DNA of 64,000 nt. It comes from Nilaparvata lugens (lineage: Eukaryota; Arthropoda; Insecta; Hemiptera; Delphacidae). The stretch is taken from positions 27,216,372 through 27,280,371 of the forward strand of contig NC_052506.1 in assembly GCF_014356525.2 (NCBI RefSeq), in the 5' to 3' direction. This document shows, one piece after another, positions 26,901-41,900 of this stretch (position 1 is the stretch's first letter; each line of letters starts with the position of its first letter). The notes below the pieces were generated by a model that had not been told where the DNA came from, ran no database searches, and saw nothing but the letters and a program-made list of their open reading frames with translations. A program made the position numbers and the translations under genes.

Positions 26901-29900
26901 CCTGCAGTGCACGGCGTTGGCCATCCTCAGGGAGAGCGGCAACCTCAACTCACACCTCCTCTACCTGGGAGGTTTGCCTCCGCACATGCTGCACCAGGTC
27001 GACCTCCCAGTCACCACTGGCATCACTGGCTGCATGGACAACCTTCTGGTAACTATACATGTCCTTCCATACAATGTGCACTCAGCCACATCTGTATAAG
27101 AATCTATTTAGTTGATATCAGTATACTGCTTCCAATATTAAATTTTCCGAAATGAGCACTCAGCTAAGCCAGCGCTTCACTTACAGCCAGGAGTGTAAGT
27201 TATAGGATACTGTTCAGGTTTCAGTTAATATCAAATTAATGATTCAAAATTGAAATACAGTAAAAAATTAAGTTACTGTTCACTGAGATTGTTAGCTAGA
27301 AATCACTGATTGAGTGCTAGAAATCAATTTGTTAAAGAACACTCATTTCTTATATATGACTACTTTAAAATCCGAACTTCTATAAAATACCATTTATGAG
27401 TTTAAAATTCGCTTCCCGGTGGTTCGGAACTCACCTAAAGCTGTAGGTCCACTCATCAAATGCATCAGCAATAAATGCTTAGTTCGATAATGGAATGAAT
27501 TTAACTATGGATATGTTAACTGTTATAGTTGTATACAGTTTTGTTTTGCTGAGGTTCAATGTTCATAGCTTTATCAAGAAATGTAGTTTTTTTCTCAATG
27601 TGGAACAATTATTCTAAAACTTATTTGATAACAGTGTGCAATGTATTATAGTTAATACTGATATTTTTCCTTTGAAATGTGATGATTGTACAATAAACTT
27701 TTTCAGAATACTTGAAAAAGTGGTGTTGATAGGCTGAAAAACTATTACTTCTTATATATAAATGGTAAAAACGTAGACGTAGTAGGTAAGAATTTCCTTG
27801 CATTAAATTCACTTACAAAAATGCTATATAAATCTAAACAACTTGATTCAGGCCTGAATACTTAATGATAAATATATTAATCCATTATGTATGCTATTTA
27901 TAAATCCAAACTACTTGATTTATGCGTAAATACTTAATTCTGAATATAATAATGCATTTGTATGTTCTTTGTGAATTTCCGTCTGGTTTGCTCTAAGCAA
28001 AATGCATGTGTTACAGATCGATGGCGAACCGAGGCATATCTACGAGAGTGCGAGAGATGGATTCGAAGTTACTGAATGCGCTTCACTTGCATGCCTCTCA
28101 AGTCCTTGCTACGGAGGCTCTACCTGCATAGAATACAAAGACCGGTGGAATTGTCTTTGTCCATCAGGGTCAGTGAGAATTTTGAATTTTAATCAAATTG
28201 TAGGTATTTTCAATCTCTCCACTTGAGTAACAAAGAATCGCCCTTATAAACGATTATTTTATATTAATACTATCTTATTTAATAAAATAAAAGATAATTG
28301 CATGCTAGAAGATCGAAGATGGCAACAAGGGGACTAGTGACTGAATTGAAAGTAAAATCAGATAGAATCGAGTTAAATTGAATGAACGAAGTGATTCAAA
28401 TAGCATATTACGGTAGCAATGTCAGGATTCAGTTCGGTATTTAGTTAAATAACTAAATGACGACATTACTAAATTATAGTTCAGGCCATTGCATGCACTA
28501 TTTCAATTTAAACCAGAAAAATGGTTTAGGTTATCCTATATATTGTGGGTTTAAATATTCTATACAGTAACAATTCACTTGGGACATTCTATTTAAGCAT
28601 AAATCAAGGATTTATTCATAAAAATGTGTAATTGATGGAATATAGTTACTATACTTTTTAGTGTATAAGAACATAGATACTATAGTTTACCTACAGTTTG
28701 TAAATTAAATAATGAATGAATGAATGTGTCTATCATATTATACTACATACCTAATATAACATTGTTATAGCCGTTCATCTGCTTATTCTACATGAGAAAG
28801 CAATTTTTTAGAAATCTTTATGTATTTTATTAATGGATTTGCTAGTGGATGTTTTTACTTTATAGGAGGAGATAACGTGATCAAGGTGATTGGCATACAT
28901 TTTTAGGGCTATGCCCTAAATTGCATTTGAAAGTTCCCATTTGTAGTAAAGTTCTGTGCACTGAATAGATATCATATAGAATTTGAAATTACTTGAAATA
29001 TGATAATTTTGTTGCAGATATATTGGTGAAAGTTGTAATCAGTCAGTTTGTAGCAACAACCCCTGCCAGTTCGGTGGGACATGTGCCGAATTTCCTGGAA
29101 GTGGGTTTATCTGTCTTTGCCCGTATGGAAAGCATGGACTGTTCTGCCAAAATGGTAAGTTAATAACTCTAACATCGACGAAGAATATAATTTCCACCTC
29201 TACGCCTCACTCAAAAGGTACTTAAATATTACAACTCTCTTGAGGTGTACAGTAATGATAAAATAATTTTAATTCTATAAAAAAATTGTTTCTAGCTGAT
29301 ACTTGATTCCAATTTTAGAAAGAGAACTAAGCTGAATCAATCACAAATCCAATTCCAAGATTGGCTAATTTGAAGAATGAATAAACCTACAAAAATATTT
29401 TTTTAATGAAAATACTTGAATGTTGGTCATAGAATATTGTCATATACCATTCATTTTTCGTTGTATGATTGGATTGAAATACTTTTGTCTCACAGCATTA
29501 TTGACCATAATAGTCTCAATATTCCTCAGTACAATTCCAGTCATTGTTTTCAGATCTGGAAATCGGCCAACCGTCATACGCCCCTTCTGTGCGAGGAATA
29601 TCATCATACACCGCTTACCCATTGCCGGGAGCAGTCCACCACAGTTTCGAGATTAGATTCAGATTTGTGCCCAGTTCAATGGATCAAATAGCTCTTCTGC
29701 TATTCATAGGCCAAGGAAGAATTCATGATTCTACTTCCGATCATTTAGCAGTGAGCTTTATCAAAGGATATGTGGTTCTAACCTGGAATCTGGGTTCTGG
29801 TGAGTGTTATCTTATTTGTTTCCTGGTTTGTAAGTAACTTGCTTCGTCATTTTTAAGTATGTAAGCAACTTCGATTTGTTATTTGATAAATAATTATTGA

Positions 29901-32900
29901 ATTATGTAAATTGAATGGTCTTATCACACATAAGTTTTTTAACCTTCCTGTAATGAGAAAAAGTAACGAGTTTGAAGATAAATTTTGAAATATTTTATAA
30001 CTCCGCTTGGGTAGCTTCAATGAGAAGCAGTAAATAATGAAACTTGTCACTTTATAATTTATAATGATGTGAGGCTCTGTTAATTTTGGACTGGCTTATA
30101 TAATTTATATCTGAGCTACCAACTGTTAAGAGAAAAAGCAATAGCTTACATTGGCTTAGTGTTTATAGGATTGGTAAAATGGTAACGATAAGCACATATT
30201 ATTATAAAGATTATTTCTATTTTAGAGTTCACAGTTTTTAGTTCATTTTATGTAATCATTATTTTGGAAAAATAGTATAATTAAAATATTTGAATAGTTT
30301 ATCGCTCTGTGAGACATAAATTATTGCATGGTAACGATAAACGCACCCATATTTGAGTAAAATTATTTTAATTTCTAAGTTTAAAATTTTAGATAATTTT
30401 ATGTAATTTTTATTTCAATCTACACTATGATTTAAAAACTTGAATACTTATTCTCCCCTACGACATATTATTTTGGTAATTTATGACTTGGTATCGAGTT
30501 AGTTACGGTATCTTTGTTACAAAATTGTTTAGCAAATCGAATGATAATCGTTATCATAATCATTATCAGATTTTAATGGTGATTGTTGACTGATATTTGA
30601 ACAGGACCGAGGAGAATATTTACGCCGAAGTCGTTGGCCGGTCGAGCAGGCCGCGCCCACCTGGTGCGACTGGGGAGGGCGGGGCAGCAGGCCTGGCTGC
30701 AGGTCGACAACTTGCAAAATGTCACTGGCCACACGCCTGGTCGCCTCTCACAGCTCAACACGCAGGCTGTCATGTTTGTAGGTATGCTATGCTATGCTGC
30801 TATTGCATTCACTCAATTCCATTGTTATTCATTTGATTTTACACTGTTTCTATAAATTCAATTCGCTATACAGAGTGTCCCACGAAAGGTGTAACAGTCG
30901 AAGACCATAGAATCTATACATGTAATTTGCTACAATTTCATTCACTCAATTTCCCTCATCTTTTCAATGTTATTCACTTGATTTTACACAGTTTCTATAA
31001 TGCACTATATAGAATGTCCAAAGAAAGGTGTAACTGCCAAAGACCATAGATTCTACATGAAATTTGCAACAAAAAATGTTCAGTAAAATTTTCTTCTATA
31101 CCTTCTAAAAATTTCTTCTATACCTTCTATATCTTCTATAACGTCAATAACTAGAAAACCGTCAGTCAAAATCAAGTTCTAATGATATGGTTGAAAAGAG
31201 AAATAAATTTAAGACAAAATATTTATAATTTGTTTCACGTTTTTGAAATTTTAATGAGCGTTCAAAGTTGAAAAACGTACATTTACAAGTTTAAAGCCAA
31301 ATTTCAAACAGTTTTAACGCACATAAAAAGTTTAAAAAACTTCAAATAAAGAAACAAATTATAAGTATCATCCTCTTTCAACCCATATCCTTAGAATTAG
31401 ATTTTGTATGATACTTTTCTAGTTATCATTATATTATAATCATAATAGTCACAACAATTCAGTCCAAATATATCTGAAAAATTTCTTCTCAGATTTATTT
31501 TTATAAGAATTGAATCTGGTGCATCATTCCTGCACCCCAAAGAAGAAATTATGAGACTGTATTTATAATTGAATAATGTAATATAATTTGCTGGAATTGA
31601 AAATACATTATTCAACCCTCCAATTTCAGGAGGTCATAAATCGATCAATTTCAGTGGGCTGCCTCACGATTTGCCGCTACATACGGGGTTCACAGGCTGC
31701 ATCTATGGAGTTGAGATGAGAACTGGCCAGCTTACGGTGACTGTGGGGAATCTGAGGCAGAGAGCCATCATTGGTCGCGGAGTCGGTCAATGCGGCACAC
31801 AGCAATGCCACAACTCGACATGCCTCAATGGTGGTGCTTGTCTCGATCATGGATCAACGTTCACGTAAGAGTAATTATTGAAATATTGTTCTAGAGAACG
31901 TACAATCATTTCATGTACTAGTTATTGCCTCAGCATAACTAATCGAGATCAGATTAATATTCTTCACGCTTACCCCCACTAGATTTTTCAAAGTCTTTCC
32001 ATCTTCTCTGCAGACAGAGAATCCCTATAGGATGCTTGATTTCCGTTTTATAAACAATATTGCAGTTGGAAGTTTAAAATAAGTAAATATTTATCATTAG
32101 AGATAAAATGCTTTATTCGTTGATTCAAACTATTCTCAACTTTTTGTAATTTCTCATGATCATTATGCAAATAAATTGACTACAACAAAATTGATTGAAT
32201 TTTAAATGTAAAGTTTGTCGAGACGTTATTAAGTTATTGAATAAGGCATTACATTACCGAAAATTAATTAATATATATTTTAATTAATTGAACAAGCGTT
32301 AGCGAATTCTCACTCTTGACTTACCTAAGGTCAAAGTCGTTGTCCGTCTGTTTGTATGTTCTGCACTAACATTAGAAAGAATTGATCAATCAGCTTCAAA
32401 TTTTGAACACGTATTCTTCGAACCTTTTAACAGGTCAATTCCTTGGACAACGAAATTTACTTACTCCTTTGTCTTCGTCTTCTTCTACCTTGCTGACATT
32501 CAATAATTGAAAATGCTAGTTATTTCTATGTTTGTTTTAGTTATTTATTGTTTTACAAGCTGAAATTCCTACTAGCGTCTCTCGTAATTTTTAATGCGAT
32601 TATCTCCTTGTATTTTCTTTACAATTTCAAGCGGAATCGTCATAAGTATATGATATTTTGCAGATGTCTTTGTAAGACAGGTTGGTTCGGACCAGTTTGC
32701 GCCCTTCGACAGAACCCTTGCGATTCGACAGTGAACCATTGTGCTGCGGGTTCGACGTGTGTGCCACTCGAGACAGGATATCAATGTGACTGTCCCCTGG
32801 GAAGAGCTGGCAACCACTGCGAGAGAGGTGGGTCTTATTCAATTAGTCAGTAACTATTACAGTCCATAGTTTTTAAGGCGAACGCACACAGAAATCAGAC

Positions 32901-35900
32901 AGACGGTGGAAAGATCCCCCCCAAGGTGTTCGAATGTTGCAACGCACACATACGTATGCATCTGTATGCAGATGTTTTAATTTTTCTTCGTCTGTCTGTT
33001 TACGTCTGCCTGAATGTAAGTTGTTCGCATTTATAAGATTGTGGAGTACACCATGCTAAATAGTGAAGAAGATATTTGATAGCCTATTTTTTCTAGATAC
33101 ATTTTACATTGATTTGAAGAGGCTTGTGTACCGCAGAGGTTACGCGAATGACTACATTTTCGATGTTTAAGACATTTCACATTCAATCTTCAGTTTTAAA
33201 GTAAAATTTCAATAAGTATTAAATCACGGTTAGTGGAGGTGACGTTACTCAGTTTCCTGCTTCACTCCGCAAACATTTCATGACGAATTTCGTACCATCT
33301 TCTTCTACATACCAGTTATTGGCATAATATGCCAATGAAATTTGATTTCGATAGTTTATCAACAGTCACAAATTGATAACAAAATTCCTTCACTTTTTTC
33401 AGTGGAGAAATTATCGGATGTGAGTTTTTCTGGACAACGCTCCTATATATCACTGCCTGCAGCCGATTTCCATTTGCAGCAAATATGTTTGGACTTTGAG
33501 CTGCGCCCTGTGAAGAACAGAGGGTTGGTGGTATTTTCTGGTGAGAACACACACACCTTCCTCACTCTATCAATGCATGGCGGAGTGCTCGAGCTCAGAG
33601 TGCTCCCAATAGGTAAGCAGTCGACTATCAAAAACAATAGGCTACTACAATCGAAATAGCTATTTATGTATTAAGAGCGTAATGCGCGACTTTATCGCTC
33701 GCGCAAAACAGTTATCACGAGACGCGGAGCGGATCGTGATAATTTTGCAAGAGCGATAAAGAAGCATTACGCGCGAATTACATACACAAATTTTTCTACA
33801 ACTGCCCAAACCTGTTAAACTACTTATATCGGCGGAGTTACAATTACCGACTTTTTAGGTTAAGATCTGACCTTTTGGCGAGCTGCTTACCATCAGCTGA
33901 TTAGCGATCGTAAAGAAACTCTTCTGCGCATGCGCGAATGATTAGCGAGCGTAAAGAAAATCTACTGCGCATGCGCGGATGGTTAGCGAGCGAAAAAGTA
34001 GATTCTCCTCAGAAATAAGCTGTTTCACGAGGAGAATTGACTATGTAAATTCTTTTTTTACGCGCAGTTGTAGAAAAAATTGGTTTTGATAGTTATGAAT
34101 GAAGCTGGAAATAAGGATTACCTATTTTACCTAATGAGGATATTCCACCTAATGATTTTGCTATTCTGAGGATTGATTGTTTATTCGCTTGTGACTAGAT
34201 TTGTATTTTTAAACTAATAATAATAATATTCGTATGGATTTTATTAGTGGGGAGTCCCTGACGGAAATTCCACCTCACCTGAATAAATTTTTAAACTGAA
34301 CTATAGAGACAATAACTATTAAGCTTCACAAGTAATTACTTTAACTGTAGCAGTTAATGGTGATTACTCCTCAAAAATGTTCCTCCATGAACGAAAAACT
34401 AAACACGGTACATTCAATTTTCAATAGACCTACCGCAACATCATGAGGAAATATCGAAGATTTTATCTATTATAAATAATCTAATAAACACGATATATAC
34501 CCTTCTTTAGACATTGGATATAATATTTTTTCATTCAGATTCCTTCAAATCTTCTTTTGAGAAAAACACAATTTTGGATCTGAGCCTCTTTGAATGCAGC
34601 GTTGAGGAGAATTCAATTATAGAAGCATGCTGTCTCACTATTTGAATTTTATTGTTAATTAGCTAAGAAGAAAAAATTGAACTTTATTGTTAAGAGAAAC
34701 TGATGATAATTACAAATTTATTTATTGATAATAAATAATATAGTGATTACATCGATTCAAATTTATTCAGTGATAATACATAATACTGCAATTTAGTAAT
34801 ACTGTAACAACTTGTGATTAGTATTGTAGAGTAATTACTTTTAACGTATTTCTACTCTATTGGGAATAATAATGAATAACAATAATATAAATAAATATTT
34901 GAATACCTATTCTCTTTATTACTTCTTTCAGAGAAGTTCCAAACTTGGGTTTGAAAATAAAAAATCATCCCATCCCATTGTTTGTGAAGGCTACTGAATC
35001 CATTTTTCAATAAGAAAAATCGTCAATAACAGAAATCTAGTTTTCTTAATTAATTTTTTAAACAAAATTAAGCTTTCCATTTTCAATAGAAATATATTTT
35101 CTTTAATTGATTTTTTAAACATGATTTAACTTTCCATTTTCAATAGAAATCTATTTTTATTAATTAACTTTTTAAACAAAATTTAATTTTCCATTTTCAA
35201 TTTGCCTTTTGATTGAATTTTTGCAGGGGGAAAGCGAAGAGTAGATGAGGTAGTGGTTGTTCGTAGCGGACGAGTGTTAGCACTGGGCGTGTGGCATCGT
35301 GTGAGAGCGGGCCGCTTCGGCCAACGCCTGTTCCTCTGGGTCGACGGCACAGTCAACTCAGGCCTGCTTCACTTTGGAGAAACTGTTCTTCCCACCATCA
35401 GTCCATTGTACATAGGTGATTGCTTGATATGCATTATAATATACATCTATTCATCATAGTGTGCACAAATACTTGAGGCACTTGAAAGGCACAACAGGCT
35501 CATGCCTAAAACTGTCTCATTCCCAATTTATAAGTGCCAAAATGAAACAAAATGCCGAATCAATTATAACTAAAGGTTTTGAGGACACAAATTTAGAAAA
35601 CTGAATATAAAGTTCACCTTAAAATTTATTATAATATATAGTACCTTACTTGAAATGGTGCTCATATAATGAAGTAATGGTAAAAATAGAAGGTGAATTG
35701 TATAGAATTGTTTTTTTATTGGATAATATCTAGTGTGTAGTGATAACGTGTAACGTTTACAGTTAACTGTAGATACAAGTTATAAAGTCAGCACCTGGTT
35801 AACATTGGTTTGCTTGCTTTTCTTGTCTGTCAGATAGCTCTATCCTTTATAGTAACTTTCCACCGTTTCCAATTCGTTCATAGGCTATGAAGAAATATAA

Positions 35901-38900
35901 TAAACTACCAGAAAATTTAATCACAATAATTATGAATTTTTTTAATCATGAAATACGGTATATATTTCCTTGTTGAATATTTTTTAGATACTATTAACAA
36001 GAATGAACTATAAACCTATGAATGAGCTCATAAACCGATAACCATAAACCATAATGAGCTTATATTTGATGTGGGTAATTTGGAAACCAGGAATACATCG
36101 TATCAGACGCTTACAGCCGTTTCAAAAGTGCTTAATTTTATACATTTTATAAAATTACGGTAGTACGAGATTTTTTTTATCTTTGTAACATTTTTTCTAA
36201 CAAAATTCCTATCTATTTTTTCATGAACAGTAGATTAACTAAAACTCTTCGGGAAAAATATATATATGGGTTGAGCAGAATTTTTATTTCGCACTTCCAA
36301 ATTCTAATGTAATAATGTTTAATTGCAGTTTTATTAGTGTTTTATAAATTATTGTTTTTTGGATTGTAGCTATATAGGATTTCAAGTTTTGTTTTGCTTT
36401 TACGTTTATGTTCATGTTGCTATTTTAATATTATTAAAATCCTGGTTAATATTAATATTTAATATTATTTTAATATTATAAAAACTGTAAAATTTTAATC
36501 ATGATTAAAAGCCTCGCAAACCCATCAGAGAAGCCTTTTTTCAAAAAATGTATTATCTGATTAGTTCTCGTGGCATTCAAAATAAAAATTAAAATACAAC
36601 AGGTTTCGTGCAATTATTGTTTTATTTTTAAATTGTCATAAGCTTAAACTTAATATGTTTTGGAGATAAAATGAACTTACAGCTAGCGCCCAAGTTTGCT
36701 TTGCTGGCTGTGTGAATCTATTAATTTATTTCCTAATTTTGAATGTATTATTTTTCATAGGTTATTTATTATAAAAAGTATTATTTATTTAAAATAATTC
36801 CCTTGTTATTTGTAATATGGAAAAGGAAATTGGCAATTACCGTCCTATCATTTCCACTAACGTGAATCCCAGTATAATTGAATCATGTTCTCCTGCTTCA
36901 GGCACCTATCAAAATAATAAAGAGCCTCTTGAATATAAAATATTATTGTATTGTGCTATCAAATAAAATGTGGCTAAAAAGCTCACTCCCCATCATAAGG
37001 CATATTTACGGTACATGATATCATAGGTAGTGCATTGCTGTTTATTGAAAATTTCAAATTTACAGTGAGTTCATTATCGTTAGTATTGTTGCTTATGTGT
37101 GGAGATAAAGTGAACCCCCATATCAAATAAGATGGTGAGTCTATTTTCTGAAGAAAATGTGTGAAATTTAAAAATTTATATTGATAAGGTAAGTTGATTG
37201 GTTTTCAAAGCCATGTATATTGAATAGAATAGGCATTGCAATAATAACTTTCCAATCGTCCTGAGTTATGGATGAAACAGAAAATGACCTTCCTTTAAAA
37301 AGGCTCTCAACAATTTCACTATCTTATTCACTGTATTTATTTCATTTCACAATCACAACATCAAATTAATGATTGGGAGAAAATTAACAGGATGAACCCG
37401 AAACTACATCTTGTTTAAATCTTGTTCCAATTCATATGGATATTAAAAGTGAAAATAGAATTATTTGTTAATTTTGATGCAGTTTTGATACTGTGTTACT
37501 TTGTAAATATTTGAAAAATACTTAAGCTCAACTCACGCTTACGCGACTCAGGTCGAGAAGAGACTCGACTCTAGTCGAGAGCATGTGTTTTCAAATGGTG
37601 ACAGTCGCAGAGACTAGAATCGATTGGTCTGAGTGTCACCATTTGGAAACAAATACTCTCGACTAGAGTCGAGTCTCTTCTCAAATTGAGTCGCGAAAGT
37701 GTGAGTTGAGCCTTATTTTTAAGGCGAAATTAGGAATGCATTTTACTCCTGAGGAGGAGCTTCATCAGCCTCATTATTTTTTATTCATAATTTATTATTT
37801 ATTCATTATTTCCACTTTGTACAAGTAGTTTGTAATTGTACGATAATCGTAGGTGGCATTCCGGATCTGTCGCACCTTCCATACGGTGCGATGGCAGACC
37901 TGCCTGTGCCTCTAACCGGATGCGTTCGGCGCCTGAATGTCAACTGGAAGCATGTGCCGCTGGACGTGGAGCATGTGTTGTCTGCAAGGAACATAGCCGA
38001 CTGCGACGGCACCGCCTGTGGAGGCGATGTCTGCCAAAATGGCGGAACTTGTTGGCTCGACTCTACTTATCAACCTCACTGCACGTGCACTCAGGTGAGA
38101 CTGCCACTGCCGTCCAGTAGGCATTCCTCATACAAATCAAGTGTCCCTAACCACCGGCAAGTGGATTTAAAGCACATCTTCTTCTCCTCCTATATAATGA
38201 GAGAGAGTAGAATTGTGTTTGTTCGCATCAAAACTTGTGGCTTGCATACCGGGAACCGGGAATGATTTATATCTCTAACATAGATTCTAAAAATATCAAT
38301 CTCGTGCACCTCGAAGCCCAAATTTCAATTCTACTTCTAGATTTGTCAGAATTAATGTTCAAATTTCATTCATGGGACAATATAGGCTATATAATTGAAA
38401 TGTGTATATCATATGTTAATATAGAACTATAGTTTAAAGACTACCTCTTCGAAACAGATGGTTAAAATTTGTAACTAAATTAATAACCAGTCCAATTTTG
38501 TCAGGTTGGCATTAAGTTGAAGAAGATTTCTAAATAATATTAGAGTTAGTACTAAGTTGAAGAACTTATCTATACTATGATAAATGAAAGAACTGGTTTA
38601 TATACGTACGGGATAGGAAATTATATTTGACGCATCATCACGTCAAAACTACTGGACTGAAATTGACTAGAAATTTGGCATATAGATTCTTAATTAAACG
38701 AGGATGGTTCTAGGCCTACTTCAAACTCTTCAAGATTCCACTCGGTCAAGTTTTCAGTTTGTCGAGTGTAAAAGTGGACCCTTGCGGAGCACGGGTTACC
38801 TGCTAGTTCATGATAATCAGAGGAGCTGGCTAGTTTTGAGTGGGAAAACCAAACGCTTTGCATCCAACCACAATCAATAGGAGCCATATCAACAGTAGGG

Positions 38901-41900
38901 AAAACTACTCAATAGAATTTTTGTAGAAATCATGAGAATCTTCTAACACTCAAAATAAAGACTGCATACTGTTAACAACGGAACAATAAATGCGGAGTTA
39001 TTATATTGGATAATAATTATATTTTTCTTGATTAGAAAGTATCTAGGAAAATTTCTTCCCAATAGATTTTCTCTATGGATCATGAGCATTTTGCAACATT
39101 GAGAATGCATATAGATAACAACGGAATAATTAATGCTGAATTGTTGAATTGGATAATAATGCTTGATTGCTTAAATAGAAAGTATTGAGCAAAAATTCAA
39201 GATAAACAATAATGTTTGATCAGGCGAATCAATAATAAAAAGTTTTATAATCTTAGGAAATAATGCATAGTTGATGATATAAAAAATGTATAACTGTGAA
39301 AGCCCTAGTCCTAGTCATTTGAAAAACCCTGTTTGAGTAGGTTGAATGATAAATTATGAAGAAAACCTTCGATCTTGAATACATTAAAAAATTATCTGAT
39401 AGTCTAAACGGTAGCTGCAAAAAAGAATGAGGTTCATAAGAGTTATCAAATTTGTGATACACTTATATGACAGTCCTTATCTAACCCAATAATTAATTGA
39501 GTTTGACGACAATAATTAATCATATTCAATTGACCTAGGTTCAATATTTTGTAAGAAAATACACAATATTTTTCTAAAATGATAAGGAGGCTACGGTATC
39601 AATAAGACCGTTATTACATATTATTGCTTCAATGAATTACATTTTTGAGTAGAGAATTCAGGCCATGGTGTCATTGTTTTCTGATAATGATGCTTTATTA
39701 AAGTTTAATTAGGCTAAAAATCGCGGTATTAGCTGAAAACATTTGATTCGATTAATGAGGCTATTGACATTTTCCGTTGATATATAGTTATCAATAATAT
39801 GCCGTAAATGCGTTAGTGATTCTCATGAGATTCCTATATAACACACTTTGATTTTCTCCAGCCTCAATAATACTAGATCTTTCAGAAAAAAATAGAGGAT
39901 TTTACTCCTCATTTCAAGTTAAACTTCTTTGAAATAGGTTAAATAAATAGGTTAAATTTATTATTGTACTTTCTGTATGCTAAGTTTAACAAATTTACTA
40001 TTTTGGGATACTATTTATTATTCAATTCTAATAAACAAACTTTTCTTTGCACAAAAGTAATGAGACAATAATTTTCAAAAATTTAAGTGAAAATACTTAA
40101 ATTTTGTCAATTATACAAAATGAAGAATTAATTGATTGTGTGTTACAGTACTACACAGGAAGGAAGTGTGAAACAATGGTGACTTGTCTGGAAGTTCCCT
40201 GTCTGAATAATGGGCATTGCGTGACGGCCAACAGGGAGCAACCTCATTGCCAATGTCCCAATGGAAGGGGAGGCCACTTTTGTGAGCTAGGTAATCATCA
40301 CTTCGCTCTCATTTCAGACGACAAACATTTTTTGCTTCAATTCATTATGAAGATTCAGTTATGTGAATAATTCAGTAATAAATTAAACTAATAATTATAA
40401 ACTGAACTCTATTCAATTTATTATTATTATAATTTATTATAAACTATTCCTATTTTGATTTTAAAATTGAGCATCAAGAAAACATAAACTATAGTGAGAT
40501 TCACGTTAAAGAAACTTAGTCAATTGTGTTGGAATACTGAGATGTTTGTAATGCGTTTTGTTGCTAAAATTATTTTTTTTAATCAAGAATAATATCTTGG
40601 TAGCATGGTTTTTAAAAAATCAATTACCAATATGAAATGATTGATCATTCACTTGAATACATTATTGCTTCTCAAGTTGGGTAGTCATTTCTAATTACAG
40701 TATTTGAGAATATGTAGTATCAAAGCGCATTGATCTTTGATATTGTATCAAATGATTTAATAATACAAATTGTATTTGATGTCTATGTTTCAGATGTGCC
40801 AGTGGGAGCGCCCCACTTTAGTGGAGATAGTTTCATTGTTGTCGATTCCAGTTCAAGTCTACAGAAAAGAGGCAATTTAGTCAGCGAGAGAAGCAGAAAA
40901 TTCGACATAGATTTCTTATACGTAAACTTTTCCACTGTTCAACCAGATGGCATGATCTTGTGGAGTTCGATGGTAAATAAAAAATGAAAAATTACAGTTT
41001 GAAATACTTCTTATTATATTCTTCACCTTTCTGGTACGGTTTCAACTCATAAATCGAGTTTCTAATATTCTTCATTACTCCATCAATTTGCAAAAATAGC
41101 TATCACATATTTTTGTATGACCCCCTCCTCCCATAAAATGACTGTTGAATAGTATTCGTGCCAATCCATGATAAGAGCCAAGCTTTTGGCTTGCAATTGC
41201 ATTAGCTGAAAGCTGTCAGCTACCTCATAAAGCAGCGCGGATTATCAAAGATCGTTGGTTAGAATTGAATAACTTAATCCACGTAGAATTACGATAATGA
41301 AATTATTACTTTGTAAATCAATAGGCTGTTGTAAACTATGTAACAAATAAGAATTCGTGTTTAAATGAAGTAACGAAAAAGTAACTACATAATGCAAGAA
41401 TCATTCATATTTTCATGAATGTGCAAAATTAGAACAAGACCTGACTAATCTTTCTTTCTAATAAGTGACCTATCCTTTCTGAGGAGAGATATTTTGATCA
41501 TGCTTGAATTCAATTTTCATAATTTTTCTTCAATAATAAAACATATTTTTTTTAAGGCACTCTTGCATGAATTTTCTTAGAGAATGAGCTGGCAAAATTG
41601 GTGCAGTCTGCGCATGAAGTCATGTGCAGATTTCACAGTTCATGAGAAATGAATAGCGCTAGCTAAACACAGAGAAACGCCTTTCTTGTTGTTATCAAAC
41701 TTCATTCTTCAATCTTCCATTAAAATTAGTTGAAATTTAACCTACCTACTTAACATAGAACTGAACTATTTTTCACTAAAAGGTATTTCAGGTTATAAAT
41801 CAAATATAGACAGTGTTAACATGATTATAATTATATTTATTATCAACATTGATAGAACATTACCACAATTTTAGAAATTCTGGTGGGGAGGATGACTACC

